Source: Streptomyces sp. Tue6028
Lineage (GTDB): Bacteria > Actinomycetota > Actinomycetes > Streptomycetales > Streptomycetaceae
Reading direction: 5' to 3'
Assembly: GCF_002300165.1 (NCBI RefSeq)
Contig: NZ_MLCE01000017.1
Location: 61,594 to 125,593 of the forward strand
Length of the DNA: 64,000 nt
Part shown: piece by piece, positions 8,904 through 18,702 of the stretch
Position numbering within the stretch: position 1 is the first letter of the stretch
Layout: each line of letters starts with the position of its first letter
Made by a program: the position numbers and the translations under genes
The notes under the pieces: generated by a model
Database searches by the model: none
What the model saw: the letters and a program-made list of their open reading frames with translations, nothing else
Told to the model about the DNA's origin: nothing

Positions 8904-9338
8904 ATGACCGGTAGGGAAGCCCGCGGCGACGCCGAATTGAAGAAGGAACTCGACGCCACCCTGCACGCGCGCAGGGAACTAGGTGACGAGTACGAGTCCG
9001 CGCTGGTCGACTCGTTCCTGGAGAAGGTCGAGCAGCGCCTCGACGGCGCGGTCGACCGCCGGGTGCGGCGCCAGCTCGCCGAACAGCAGATGGTGGTGGC
9101 CCGCGGCTCGCGCTCACCGCAGTCGACCGACTCCTGGGGCGAGCGCTTCGGGTTCGGGATCGTCTCGCTCGTCCTCGCGATCCCGCTGTCCGCGATCGGT
9201 GGCGGCGTCGCGCACCTGCCCGGCCTGCTGGTCGCCTGGGGCGGCATCGTCGGCGTCAACGTGGTCCAGGCCGCGCGCCTGTCCCCCCATTTCTTCGGCC
9301 GCCGCAAGGACCGGCCGGAGTCCGACTGGGAGGACTGA
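8904..9338 (+). CDS. Small membrane protein with acidic/basic N-terminal helix
   Basis: A 144-residue hypothetical protein. Residues 1-75 are charged and predicted helical (ELKKELDATLHARRELGDEY, then a segment rich in Arg and Glu). Two membrane segments follow at about 85-125 (FGFGIVSLVLAIPLSAIGGG and LPGLLVAWGGIVGVNVV), and the tail is basic then acidic. It resembles integral-membrane proteins widely found in Streptomyces without a known role. The start could be ATG 8904 or GTG 8895, both in frame; neither has a strong ribosome binding site. A long perfect hairpin follows the stop. Confidence 0.8.
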   Translation: MTGREARGDAELKKELDATLHARRELGDEYESALVDSFLEKVEQRLDGAVDRRVRRQLAEQQMVVARGSRSPQSTDSWGERFGFGIVSLVLAIPLSAIGGGVAHLPGLLVAWGGIVGVNVVQAARLSPHFFGRRKDRPESDWED

Positions 9339-9381
9339 GCGCACCGGCGCGAGGGCCCGCCCGCCGGCGTCGCGGACGACA

Positions 9382-9422
9382 CACGAGGGCCCGGCACCTG
9401 TGAGAGGTGCCGGGCCCTCGTG
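9382..9422 (+). terminator. Strong hairpin terminator after the small membrane protein
   Basis: A perfect 18-bp stem (9382-9399 pairing with 9405-9422) closes on the loop GTGAG. There is no T-run, as usual for GC-rich actinobacterial terminators. It lies 43 bases beyond the stop at 9338. Confidence 0.85.
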
Positions 9423-9748
9423 ACGTGTTGCGCGGGGACCGCCGCACCCCCGTCACCGGGGGGCGGGACGACGGCGGTCCCCGCGAGGGACGCGGGCCGG
9501 GTCAGGGCCGGGCTTGCGCGTCCGTGGCGTCCATGGAGGTCCGGGAGCCGCTCCGGAGGTCCTTGGCGCCGTTTCGGTGCCGGCCCGGGCGGGGAGCCGC
9601 TCCCGCCCTGCCGACATCCACCAATGTGCCGGACGCGTGTTAAGCGGGTGCTGCGCGGACGTGACACGCTCGTACCACTTCCGCGAAGTCCCGGCCGGCG
9701 CCGCCGGAGGATCCGTCACCCGACGGACACCTCGTACGCCCGTCGGGT
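9423..9748. other. Spacer between convergent genes; no gene seen
   Basis: Open frames exist on both strands, but none has a ribosome binding site, recognisable composition or domain. The stretch lies between the convergent membrane-protein and cystathionine beta-synthase genes. I see no repeat or RNA gene in it. Confidence 0.5.
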
Positions 9749-9775
9749 GCCGCCCGTCCGCACATGACGGGCGGC
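9749..9775 (-). terminator. Hairpin terminator of the cystathionine beta-synthase gene
   Basis: A perfect 10-bp stem, GCCGCCCGTC (9749-9758) with GACGGGCGGC (9766-9775), and a 7-base loop, starting 12 bases past the stop of the leftward gene. Confidence 0.75.
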
Positions 9776-9786
9776 GGCCCGGCGCG

Positions 9787-11181
<1,395 letters not shown>

Positions 11182-11324
11182 CGTTGTCTCCGGAGCTGCG
11201 TTCTAAAAGGGATGGTCCCGTCAGCCTAAGGCCCTGGGGGACCGTTCACGCGCCGTTGAGATTGGCTGACCCTCTGCACGGGGCAAGCAGTGTTTGTACG
11301 GCTACGAGGAGGTGGCGGCCAAGG

Positions 11325-12353
11325 ATGTCGAGCTTGTCGAGGGCGAGGGTGGCGCGGCGCATCGCGGCGGGCGCGGCGTACGGCGGTGGCGGGATCGGCC
11401 TGGTGGGCGCGGCCGCCGTCGGCCTGGTGCTGGCCGAGGTGCAGCTGGCGAAGCGCCAGGTGGGCAACGGGAACGCGCCCTACGCGCCGCGCGCCGACGG
11501 CCTGTACGGATACGACTACGCCGGCGCCGCCCCCGGCGAGGCCCCGCTCCGCCTGACGATGCTCGGCGACTCCACGGCCGCGGGCCAGGGCGTGCACCGC
11601 GCCCGGCAGACACCGGGCGCGCTGCTGGCCTCCGGGCTCGCCGCGGTGGCCGAGCGGCCGGTGGAACTGTGCAACGTGGCGCTCCCCGGTGCCCAGTCCG
11701 ACGACCTGGACCGCCAGGTGGTGCTCGCCCTCGCGGATCCCGCCCGGGTGCCCGACGTCTGCGTGATCATGATCGGTGCGAACGACGTGACGCACCGGAT
11801 GCCGCCGACCCGGTCGGTGCGCCACCTGTCCTCGGCGGTGCGGCGGCTGCGCACGGCGGGTGCGGAGGTCATCGTCGGCACCTGCCCCGATCTGGGCACC
11901 GTCGAGCAGGTCCAGCAGCCGCTGCGGTGGCTGGCCCGGCGGGCGTCGCGCCAGCTCGCCGCCGCGCAGACCATCGGCACGGTCGAGCAGGGCGGCCGGA
12001 CGGTGTCGCTGGGCGACCTGCTGGGCCCCGAGTTCGAGGCGAATCCGCGGGAGCTGTTCGGGCCCGACAACTACCACCCGTCCGCGGAGGGTTACGCGAC
12101 GGCCGCGATGGCGGTGCTGCCCACGGTGTGCGCCGCGCTCGGCCTGTGGCCGGCCGACGAGGAGCGGCCGGACGCCTCGCGGCGCGAGGGGTTCCTGCCG
12201 GTGGCCCGGGCGGCGGCGGAGGCCGTGTCCGAGCCCGGCACGGAGGTCACTGCCGCCATGCCCACCGGGCCGCGGGGGCCCTGGGCGCTTCTCAAGCGCC
12301 GTCGCCGCCGGAGGCTCCCCGCCACGGACCCGGCACCGGCGCCGTCCCCGTAG
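11325..12353 (+). CDS. SGNH/GDSL-family hydrolase (lipase/esterase-like), membrane-anchored
   Basis: A 342-residue protein with the SGNH blocks: nucleophile Ser in LGDSTAAGQG (block I), GANDVTHR (block III), and the catalytic Asp/His in DNYHPSAEGY (block V). An N-terminal hydrophobic segment (AAYGGGGIGLVGAAAVGLVL, about residues 15-35) anchors or exports it. The C-terminal tail is very basic (KRRRRRRLP). ATG 11325 was chosen because the protein then begins just before the membrane segment; GAGGAGG lies 12 bases upstream. The frame is open further upstream to 11184, but that part overlaps the divergent promoter region. Substrate unknown. Confidence 0.87.
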   Translation: MSSLSRARVARRIAAGAAYGGGGIGLVGAAAVGLVLAEVQLAKRQVGNGNAPYAPRADGLYGYDYAGAAPGEAPLRLTMLGDSTAAGQGVHRARQTPGALLASGLAAVAERPVELCNVALPGAQSDDLDRQVVLALADPARVPDVCVIMIGANDVTHRMPPTRSVRHLSSAVRRLRTAGAEVIVGTCPDLGTVEQVQQPLRWLARRASRQLAAAQTIGTVEQGGRTVSLGDLLGPEFEANPRELFGPDNYHPSAEGYATAAMAVLPTVCAALGLWPADEERPDASRREGFLPVARAAAEAVSEPGTEVTAAMPTGPRGPWALLKRRRRRRLPATDPAPAPSP

Positions 12354-12378
12354 CCCCCTGGGGCCCACCGCCTCTGCG

Positions 12379-12456
12379 GCGCCGCAGCCCTGGGCGGGCT
12401 CCTGTTGCCGCAGCCCCGGGCGGGCTCCTGTTGCTGCCGCCCCGGGGTGGGCTGCT
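12379..12456. repeat. Short imperfect tandem repeat, about 25-bp unit
   Basis: Three imperfect copies of a GC-rich unit built around GGGCGGGCTCCTGTTGC follow one another just after the SGNH hydrolase stop. No coding signal is present. Confidence 0.6.
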
Positions 12457-12495
12457 GTGCCTCAGCCCTGGCGATGGGCTCGGCCGCGTGCAGGC

Positions 12496-12538
12496 ATCGG
12501 CCTGGACGGCCTCGTCCTCAAGCGCCGGACGGGCTGAG
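12496..12538 (+). repeat. Dispersed 43-bp intergenic element, copy 1
   Basis: This 43-base segment recurs at 53490-53532 with a single difference (G in place of A at position 27). Its core, TCCTCAAGCGCCGGA (12515-12529), is also the inverse of the core of the tandem units that follow. Such elements recur between genes in Streptomyces chromosomes. Confidence 0.8.
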
Positions 12539-12591
12539 GTCTCCTGCCCTGGGCCGGAAGCACTCAGCACCCCGGGGGGCGGAGCCCAAGT

Positions 12592-12687
12592 TTCAGCCCC
12601 TCCGGCGTTTGAGGAGCGGGGTCCGGGGCGGAGCCCCGAACTTCAGCCCCTCCGGCGTTTGAGGAGCGGGGTCCGGGGCGGAGGCCC
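12592..12687. repeat. Two tandem 50-bp units carrying the inverted core of the dispersed element
   Basis: Unit 1 (12592-12641) and unit 2 (12642-12687, slightly shortened) are identical over more than 40 bases. Each contains TCCGGCGTTTGAGGA, the reverse complement of the dispersed-element core. Each unit also has a CCCC...GGGG-type self-complementary stretch, so transcripts could fold. Confidence 0.85.
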
Positions 12688-12964
12688 AGGTGTGGGACGG
12701 GTAGGGGCGGAGGGGGCGAGAAACAGGTCCGGGGTCCAGGCTGGAGTAGGAGCCCCGGAGCCCCTCACAAGCCGCCCCTCGCCGGAGGAGCCCACCTCCG
12801 GCCCCCGGACCGCCCGCTGAAGGCGCCCCCGCCAGAGAAAAGCAAGCGCTTAGAAAAGTGCGGCCCGAGTCACACCCCCACACCCGTGACCTCGCCCATA
12901 CGTACGGGTAACTTCCCAACCAGCCCTGCTCGAAGGTTCATCCCCGTATGCCAATGGAGCCGTG
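12688..12964. promoter_or_regulatory. Thiolase upstream region with a palindromic candidate operator
   Basis: The remaining spacer before the thiolase has an A-rich patch with GCAAGCGCTTAG (12842-12853). The AAGCGCTT palindrome there resembles TetR-type operators of lipid-metabolism genes. A short Shine-Dalgarno-like GGAG precedes the ATG at 12965. No -10/-35 pair stands out. Confidence 0.35.
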
Positions 12965-14185
12965 ATGCCCGAAGCCGTGATCGTCTCAGCCGCCCGCTCC
13001 CCCATCGGCCGCGCCTTCAAGGGCTCTCTGAAGGACGTGCGCCCCGACGACCTGACCGCCACGATCATCGAGGCCGCCCTCGCCAAGGTCCCCGAGCTGG
13101 ACCCGAAGGACATCGACGACCTCATGCTCGGCTGCGGCCTCCCCGGCGGCGAGCAGGGCCACAACCTCGGCCGTATCGTCGCCGTGCAGATGGGGATGGA
13201 CCACCTCCCCGGCTGCACCATCACCCGCTACTGCTCCTCCTCCCTGCAGACCTCCCGCATGGCACTGCACGCCATCAAGGCGGGCGAGGGCGACGTCTTC
13301 ATCTCCGCGGGCGTCGAGATGGTGTCGCGCAGCGTGAAGGGCACCAGCGACGGCCTGCCGGACACCCACAACCCCCTCTTCGCCGAGGCGGAGGCCCGCA
13401 CCGCCGCCGTCGCGCAGACGGAGGGCTCGACCTGGCACGACCCGCGCGAGGACGGCCTGGTCCCGGACGCGTACATCGCGATGGGCCAGACCGCCGAGAA
13501 CCTGGCGCGCCTCAAGGGCGTCACCCGCCAGGACATGGACGAGTTCGGCGTCCGCTCGCAGAACCTCGCCGAGGAAGCCATCAAGAACGGCTTCTGGGAG
13601 CGCGAGATCACCCCGATCACGACGCCCGACGGCACGGTCGTCTCCAAGGACGACGGCCCGCGGGCGGGCGTGACCCTGGAGGGCGTGCAGGGCCTCAAGC
13701 CCGTCTTCCGCCCCGACGGTCTCGTCACGGCCGCCAACTGCTGCCCGCTGAACGACGGCGCCGCCGCCCTCGTGATCATGTCCGACACGAAGGCCCGCGA
13801 GCTCGGCCTCACCCCGCTCGCCCGCATCGTGTCGACCGGTGTCACCGGCCTGTCCCCCGAGATCATGGGCCTGGGCCCGGTGGAGGCCAGCAAGCAGGCC
13901 CTGCGGCGCGCGGGGCTGACCGTCGACGACATCGACCTGTTCGAGATCAACGAGGCGTTCGCCGCGCAGGTGATCCCGAGCTACCGCGACCTGAACATCC
14001 CGCTGGACAAGCTGAACGTGAACGGCGGCGCGATCGCCGTCGGCCACCCCTTCGGCATGACCGGCGCCCGCATCACCGGCACGCTCATCAACAGCCTCCA
14101 GTTCCACGACAAGCAGTTCGGCCTGGAGACGATGTGCGTCGGCGGCGGCCAGGGCATGGCGATGGTCATCGAGCGCCTCAGCTGA
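12965..14185 (+). CDS. Acetyl-CoA acetyltransferase (thiolase)
   Basis: A 406-residue thiolase catalysing reversible condensation or cleavage of acyl-CoA. The acyl-accepting Cys90 is in RYCSSSLQT, the histidine in NEAFAAQ / GGAIAVGHPFG, and the second catalytic Cys in CVGGGQG near the C-terminus. Length and motifs fit both biosynthetic and degradative thiolases (AtoB/FadA types); the sequence alone does not separate them. ATG 12965 is preferred to GTG 12962 immediately before it. No beta-oxidation partner gene is adjacent. A hairpin terminator follows. Confidence 0.92.
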   Translation: MPEAVIVSAARSPIGRAFKGSLKDVRPDDLTATIIEAALAKVPELDPKDIDDLMLGCGLPGGEQGHNLGRIVAVQMGMDHLPGCTITRYCSSSLQTSRMALHAIKAGEGDVFISAGVEMVSRSVKGTSDGLPDTHNPLFAEAEARTAAVAQTEGSTWHDPREDGLVPDAYIAMGQTAENLARLKGVTRQDMDEFGVRSQNLAEEAIKNGFWEREITPITTPDGTVVSKDDGPRAGVTLEGVQGLKPVFRPDGLVTAANCCPLNDGAAALVIMSDTKARELGLTPLARIVSTGVTGLSPEIMGLGPVEASKQALRRAGLTVDDIDLFEINEAFAAQVIPSYRDLNIPLDKLNVNGGAIAVGHPFGMTGARITGTLINSLQFHDKQFGLETMCVGGGQGMAMVIERLS

Positions 14186-14259
14186 CACGGCCGGGCACGC
14201 GGATCCGAACGGGCGGCAGATTCCGTACGGGTGACCGTTGTTGAACCGAACGTGATCGG

Positions 14260-14300
14260 ATCGGCCCAGATCCCCGCAACCACCGGGGCTCTGGGCCGAT
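14260..14300 (+). terminator. Hairpin terminator after the thiolase gene
   Basis: An 11-bp outer stem (ATCGGCCCAGA / TCTGGGCCGAT) and a 5-bp inner stem (CCCCG / CGGGG) are separated by one mismatch, with a 7-base loop, followed by TTTG. It begins 75 bases past the stop. Confidence 0.8.
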
Positions 14301-14369
14301 TTGTGATCCAATCCCGCCCAAGATGTGACCTATCTCCCCCTGGAGAGCGATTTTCGCAGGTCAGAGCGC

Positions 14370-14397
14370 TTGCACGACTAAACCCCAGGCATAAAGT
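14370..14397 (+). promoter_or_regulatory. Candidate promoter of the 14496 gene
   Basis: TTGCAC (14370-14375) and TAAAGT (14392-14397) are separated by 16 bases, a fair match to a housekeeping promoter. A leader of about 95 bases would follow. Confidence 0.35.
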
Positions 14398-14495
14398 CCT
14401 GTCCCTTTCGTGACGTTACGCACTGACAGCCGGATGGTCCGCCCTTCAAGCTGATGTAGGAAGTCGGGGGCCGACCTTGAACCGGGAGTACGTCA

Positions 14496-15302
14496 GTGAG
14501 CGCCATGCCGATTGCTTTGCTCCTCACCACGGGTGCCACCGCGGCCGTGGGCATCGCCGTACTGCGCACCGTGCGGGGACTGCGTCGACAGGTCGCGGCT
14601 CTGCACACCGAGCTCGTCGAGAGCCGGGCGACGGCCACCGCGCGCGGTCTCGTGCCCGCCGCCCGCCCGGCCGCGGACACGGACGAGATACGGGCCGCGG
14701 TCGCCGAGGCGCTCGCCGAGGAGCGGGAGCGGGAGCTCGCCGAGGCGCGGGCCTTCTGGGCCGCGCAGGAAGCGCGTGACGCCTCCGAGGCACCCTCCCT
14801 GCTCGGTCTGACGGACAGCGAGATGTTCCTGCCGCGCCAGTCGGACTTCGTCGGCCTGGAGCCCCTGGAGCCGGTCACCGAGGCCGCCGCGGACGCCGAG
14901 GAGGGCTCCGCCGGCGCCCACGGCGAATCGCCGGAACTGGCCGCGGCCCGCCGCCGCCACCCCTCCCACCCGGACTTCGTACCGGTCCAGTCGCCCGTGG
15001 TGAACGACCATGAGCGCACGGTGGCGTGCCTGGAGGAACTCGCCGTGTCCGGCACGGAGCTGGCGGACGTCCGCCCCGGCCCGCTCGGCACCCTCGACGT
15101 CTACGTCTTCGCGGACGGTACGACGCTGTGCATGACGCCGGGTCACCGGGAGACGGCGGAGCGGCTCGCCACCGCGCTGCGCGAGGGCGAGACCCCGGTC
15201 CTGCTCGGCGGCTCGGGCGTGTCGGGCGCGTACACGCTGACGTTCGCCTGCGGCGAGGAGAACGTCTACATCCTGGCGGACCGCGTCATCGCGTCGCTGT
15301 AG
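14496..15302 (+). CDS. Membrane-anchored protein with coiled-coil, unknown function
   Basis: A 268-residue protein that starts at GTG with GGAG eight bases upstream. A membrane segment (PIALLLTTGATAAVGIAVL) occupies residues 4-22, followed by a charged helical stretch rich in Ala, Glu and Arg up to about residue 95 that looks coiled-coil. A linker and a compact C-terminal domain (about 165-268; GPLGTLDVYVFADGTTLCMT to ENVYILADRVIASL) follow. I do not recognise the C-terminal domain. The gene stands alone between terminators. Confidence 0.8.
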   Translation: MSAMPIALLLTTGATAAVGIAVLRTVRGLRRQVAALHTELVESRATATARGLVPAARPAADTDEIRAAVAEALAEERERELAEARAFWAAQEARDASEAPSLLGLTDSEMFLPRQSDFVGLEPLEPVTEAAADAEEGSAGAHGESPELAAARRRHPSHPDFVPVQSPVVNDHERTVACLEELAVSGTELADVRPGPLGTLDVYVFADGTTLCMTPGHRETAERLATALREGETPVLLGGSGVSGAYTLTFACGEENVYILADRVIASL

Positions 15303-15330
15303 GAGCGCGCGCCGCCCAGAAGCCTCACCC

Positions 15331-15367
15331 CGCGCCGGAGTCGGTCAGCCGATCAGACCCCGGCGCG
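15331..15367 (+). terminator. Hairpin terminator between convergent genes
   Basis: CGCGCCGG (15331-15338) pairs perfectly with CCGGCGCG (15360-15367). A nested TCGG/CCGA pairing lies in the loop, and TTTCT follows. It overlaps the last codons of the opposite-strand gene. Confidence 0.6.
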
Positions 15368-15664
15368 TTTCTGTGCCTCCTCCACGAGGGCCACCGCCTG
15401 CGCCAGCTCCTCCTCGGTCGTCAGTACGAGAGCCAAGTCGTGCGCCGCGACGGTGATTTGGTCGGCGGCGGCGAACATGCCCGCGTCGGGCATCTCCCGA
15501 GGGGCCGCGGAGGGGTCCTCCAGATGCTGGGCACGCAGTGCCAACTCCCTGGCCAGACCCAGTGCCTCGGCTGCCGCGTTGCGTTGCAGGCGGCTCTGCG
15601 GCGCGGCCCGCAACCGGTCGGCGAAGTGATCCACGGCTCGGGTCAGCGGCGTCGTATCAAGCAC
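15353..15664 (-). CDS. Small helical hypothetical protein
   Basis: A 103-residue soluble protein without signal peptide or membrane segment, mostly Ala, Leu, Glu and Arg, and probably all-helical (LTRAVDHFADRLRAAPQSRL; EEELAQAVALVEEAQKRAGV). It is divergent from the DUF4287 gene, sharing a roughly 100-base intergenic region. Family not recognised. Codon usage is normal for the window, which supports a real gene. Confidence 0.7.
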   Translation of the reverse strand: MLDTTPLTRAVDHFADRLRAAPQSRLQRNAAAEALGLARELALRAQHLEDPSAAPREMPDAGMFAAADQITVAAHDLALVLTTEEELAQAVALVEEAQKRAGV

Positions 15665-15768
15665 GTCGCGAGACTACGCGCCGCGACAGGACTGTTGCCA
15701 ACAACCCAACCCTCAGGCACGGTGGCGTGAAGGACCGGCTTACATCCCCATTGCGTCCGGAGGCGCCG

Positions 15769-15999
15769 ATGTCCCAAGTCTTCTCCGAGGAGACCCATCG
15801 CAATCTGCTCGCCCGAATCCCTCACTGCACCGGTCGTGAGATCTCCGACTGGCTTCGCACCGTCGAGGACGGCCCCGCCCTCTTCCGCTTCGAGGAGAAG
15901 GTCAGCTGGCTCCGCGCCGAGCACAACCTCGCGTACGGCCACGCCAAAGCGATCATTCACGAGTACGACCTGAGGAGGGCCGCGCGCAAACTGCTCTGA
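15769..15999 (+). CDS. DUF4287-type small protein
   Basis: A 76-residue protein. The C-terminal half, EKVSWLRAEHNLAYGHAKAI followed by IHEYDL, has the pattern of DUF4287 proteins (a WL..EH.LG.GHA.A..H core). Their function is not established, although the fold is often suggested to bind nucleic acid or phosphate. ATG 15769 is preceded by GGAGG at a good distance, which decides the start over longer upstream frames. Confidence 0.8.
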   Translation: MSQVFSEETHRNLLARIPHCTGREISDWLRTVEDGPALFRFEEKVSWLRAEHNLAYGHAKAIIHEYDLRRAARKLL

Positions 16000-16048
16000 G
16001 CGCGCACCGCAGTGACATCAGGCATCCGATGACAGGCATCCCACGACG

Positions 16049-16081
16049 AAGGGCCCGCGAACCGGTGGTTCGCGGGCCCTT
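16049..16081. terminator. Bidirectional hairpin terminator
   Basis: A perfect 15-bp stem (16049-16063 with 16067-16081) closed by three bases lies between the convergent DUF4287 and Bax-inhibitor genes. It ends in TT on the plus strand and is preceded by AA, so it can work both ways. Confidence 0.85.
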
Positions 16082-16158
16082 CAAGTGCCTGTGGCCGGGT
16101 CGTCCGGCCAGGTGGCCGGCGGTGTGGCGACCGCTGTCGCCGCATCGCCGGCAGCCGG

Positions 16159-17040
16159 CTAGTCGTCGCCGCTGAAGATGGCGACCAGGCGCAGCATCTC
16201 GACGTAGATCCACACGAGGGTGAGGGTCAGGCCGAACGCGGCAAGCCAGGCCTCCTCCTTCGGCGCGCCGTAGGCGATGCCGTCCTCGATCTGCTTGAAG
16301 TCGAGGGTCAGGAAGAACGCGCCGATCAGGATCGCGAGGATGCCGACGATCGCGCCGAGCGGGCCCATGCTGCGCAGTCCGCCGTCCTCGGCGACGCCGA
16401 AGACGACCAGCAGCAGGTTGACCGCCATGACCACGACGAACGCGATGGCGATGGTCATGCCGATGCGCGCGTACCGCGCGGTCACACGGATCCAGCCCGC
16501 CTTGTAGACGAGCAGGGTCGCGCCGGTGACCGCCATGGTGCCGAGCACGGCCTGGAAGGGCGCGCCGGACCACTGGCTGTTGTACATCTCGCTGATGACC
16601 CCGAGGAAGACGCCCTCGAAGGCGGCGTAACCGAGGATCAGCGCGGGCGAGGCGGTGCGCTTGAAGGACTGGACCATGGCCAGCACGAAGGCGACCAGTG
16701 CGGCGCCGATCGCCAGGCCGTAGCTGGTGGACGACACCGGCAGCAGGGCCCAGGCGAGGATGGCGCCGACGGCGACCGTGCCGAGCGTCATGGCCGAGCG
16801 CATGACGACGTCGTCCATCGTCATGCGGCCGGTGGTGGCCGGGGCCTGCGGCGGAGCGCCGTACTGGAGGTCCTGCTGTGCGTACGGGTTCTGCGCGTAG
16901 GGGTTGCCGCCCTGCTGGGCGTACGGGTTGCCCTGGGTTCCGGCAGCGGGTCCCCCGGCCTGCGGCGCCGCGTTGAACCCCGCGTAACCGTTGTCGCGGC
17001 TGAACCCCCGTCGCGAGAAGACCGGGTTACTGCTCCTCAT
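16159..17040 (-). CDS. Bax inhibitor-1/YccA family membrane protein
   Basis: A 293-residue protein with a 70-residue cytoplasmic N-terminus rich in Gln, Pro, Tyr and Ala (repeats of NPYAQ) followed by seven membrane segments. The family pattern is seen in YAAFEGVFLGVISEMYNSQW and the C-terminal DFKQIEDGIAYGAPKEEAW, carrying the acidic pair that in BsYetJ gates a pH-sensitive calcium leak. The bacterial role is not settled; membrane stress or ion leak is likely. It sits alone, with the shared terminator on its 3' side. Confidence 0.9.
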   Translation of the reverse strand: MRSSNPVFSRRGFSRDNGYAGFNAAPQAGGPAAGTQGNPYAQQGGNPYAQNPYAQQDLQYGAPPQAPATTGRMTMDDVVMRSAMTLGTVAVGAILAWALLPVSSTSYGLAIGAALVAFVLAMVQSFKRTASPALILGYAAFEGVFLGVISEMYNSQWSGAPFQAVLGTMAVTGATLLVYKAGWIRVTARYARIGMTIAIAFVVVMAVNLLLVVFGVAEDGGLRSMGPLGAIVGILAILIGAFFLTLDFKQIEDGIAYGAPKEEAWLAAFGLTLTLVWIYVEMLRLVAIFSGDD

Positions 17041-17352
17041 TTCACTCCTCCATGGCCACCCTGCGTGGCCTTGGCCTCAAGGGTAATAGGTAGGCAAAGG
17101 ATTGACCCTAGTGCTTGGGGAGGATCTTTCCCTCGTGCTGCCACGGTACGCGTGCGGTCTCGAGGCCGCCCGCACTGGTACCAAGCCGTGACAGCGCCCG
17201 TGGCCTCCTCTTTATGCCCGCTGTCGCGCCGGGTGCCCGGCCCGGCCCTTCGCGGCCTGTCGTGCCCCCTCCGCCCCGGCGGGCGCTGCTCCGTCCGCGG
17301 CGGGCGCTGCTCCGTCCGCGGGGCCGCGCCTCCGGACGGCCCAGGAAACCCC
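17041..17352. other. Spacer with a short tandem duplication; no gene seen
   Basis: The stretch holds the upstream region of the Bax-inhibitor gene and the 3' side of pobA. A 20-bp unit (GGGCGCTGCTCCGTCCGCGG) is duplicated head to tail at about 17281-17321. No ribosome binding site with a plausible coding frame is present. Confidence 0.5.
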
Positions 17353-18528
17353 CTAGTCCAGCGGGAAGCCGGTGTACCCCTCGGCCAGGTCGGCCTCGGC
17401 GGCCCTGGTGCCCGCGATCCGCTCCAGGCGGGCGAGCTGGATGCGGCCGTCGAAGGGCGAGGCCCCGGGGTCGCTGTGCAGCAGCGTCGTCATGTCGTAC
17501 GAGAAGCGCTCGGCCTGCCAGACGCGGCGCAGGCAGGTCGCGGAGTACGCGTCGAGCAGGGCGGCGGAGCCGGTCTCCTTCTCGTGCGTGAGCGCCCGCG
17601 CGAAGGTGACGACGTCGCCGACGGCGAGGTTGAGGCCCTTCGCGCCGGTCGGCGGCACGATGTGCGCGGCGTCCCCGGCGAGGAAGAGCCGTCCGTGCCG
17701 CATGGGCTCGTGGACGTGGCTGCGCATCGGGGTGACGGACTTGGCGGTGATGGGGCCCCGGCGCAGCCGCCAGTCGTCGTGGGTCTCCAGGCGCCGCTCC
17801 AGCTCGTCCCAGATCGCCTCGTCCTCCCACTCCTCGGCGGTGGTGCCCTGCGGCACCTGGAGGTAGAGGCGGGAGACCTCCGGGGAGCGCATGCTGAGCA
17901 GGGCGAAGCCGCGCTCGTGGCGGGCGTAGACGAGTTCGTCGTGGGAGGGCGGCACGTCGGCGAGGACACCGAGCCAGCCGAAGGGGTAGGTCCTCTCGAA
18001 GACGCGGGAGAGTCCGGCGGGCACGGCCTGCCGCGCGACTCCCCAGAACCCGTCGCATCCGACGACGTAGTCGCAGTCGAGGACGTCCTCGCGGCCCTCG
18101 TACCTGAACCGGACGCGCGGCCGGTCGGTCTCGGCGCCCTCGACGGCGAGCGCCTCGGCGCCGAAGAGCAGCGGACCGCCCTCCTCGATCTGGAGCGCTA
18201 TGAGGTCCTTGCAGACCTCCGTCTGGGCGTACACCGTCACGGAGCGTCCACCGGTGAGGGCGGGGAGGTCGACGCGGTGGCGCCGGCCGTCGAACCGCAG
18301 CTCGATCCCGTCGTGCCGCAGACCCTCCCGGTCCATGCGCTCGCCGGCCCCGGCGGCCCGCAGCACGTCCACGGTGCCCTGCTCCAGGATCCCGGCCCGC
18401 TGGCGCCGCTCCACGTACGCGCGGTCCCGGCTCTCCAGGACGACGGAGTCGATCCCCGCGTTGTGCAGCAGCCGCGCCAGCAGCAACCCGGCCGGCCCGG
18501 CCCCGACGATCCCGACGGTGGTACGCAT
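17353..18528 (-). CDS. pobA: 4-hydroxybenzoate 3-monooxygenase
   Basis: A 391-residue FAD monooxygenase hydroxylating 4-hydroxybenzoate to protocatechuate with NADPH, feeding the beta-ketoadipate pathway. The Rossmann dinucleotide site is VGIVGAGPAGLLLARLL, the DG fingerprint is DYVVGCDGFWG, and the FAD ribityl site is LFLAGDAAHIVPPTGAKGLN. RRQRAGILEQGTV, characteristic of PobA, follows the first motif. ATG 18528 is chosen because AAGGGG lies seven bases upstream and length then matches the family; ATG 18552 would place the start next to the upstream inverted repeat. No protocatechuate genes are adjacent. Confidence 0.92.
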   Translation of the reverse strand: MRTTVGIVGAGPAGLLLARLLHNAGIDSVVLESRDRAYVERRQRAGILEQGTVDVLRAAGAGERMDREGLRHDGIELRFDGRRHRVDLPALTGGRSVTVYAQTEVCKDLIALQIEEGGPLLFGAEALAVEGAETDRPRVRFRYEGREDVLDCDYVVGCDGFWGVARQAVPAGLSRVFERTYPFGWLGVLADVPPSHDELVYARHERGFALLSMRSPEVSRLYLQVPQGTTAEEWEDEAIWDELERRLETHDDWRLRRGPITAKSVTPMRSHVHEPMRHGRLFLAGDAAHIVPPTGAKGLNLAVGDVVTFARALTHEKETGSAALLDAYSATCLRRVWQAERFSYDMTTLLHSDPGASPFDGRIQLARLERIAGTRAAEADLAEGYTGFPLD

Positions 18529-18559
18529 CGGCACGCCCCTTCGCGTTCCCATGTTCGTC

Positions 18560-18579
18560 CAGTGAAATTTCCTTCACTG
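18560..18579. promoter_or_regulatory. Candidate operator of pobA
   Basis: A perfect 7-bp inverted repeat with 6-base spacer, CAGTGAA-ATTTCC-TTCACTG, lies 32 to 51 bases upstream of the pobA start. Its size fits a dimeric regulator; pobA genes are typically controlled by 4-hydroxybenzoate-responsive regulators of IclR, AraC or TetR type, none encoded next to it. Confidence 0.6.
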
Positions 18580-18702
18580 TTTTCTCCGGTGTGAGTCTCC
18601 GACCGCACCGGCCTGCTGTCAACGGTGTGGGACGAAGCTCCCGTGGGAACCCGCGCACGGCCGCGTTCCGCGGTGCGCGGGGATGAACGAAAGAGTCGGA
18701 GG

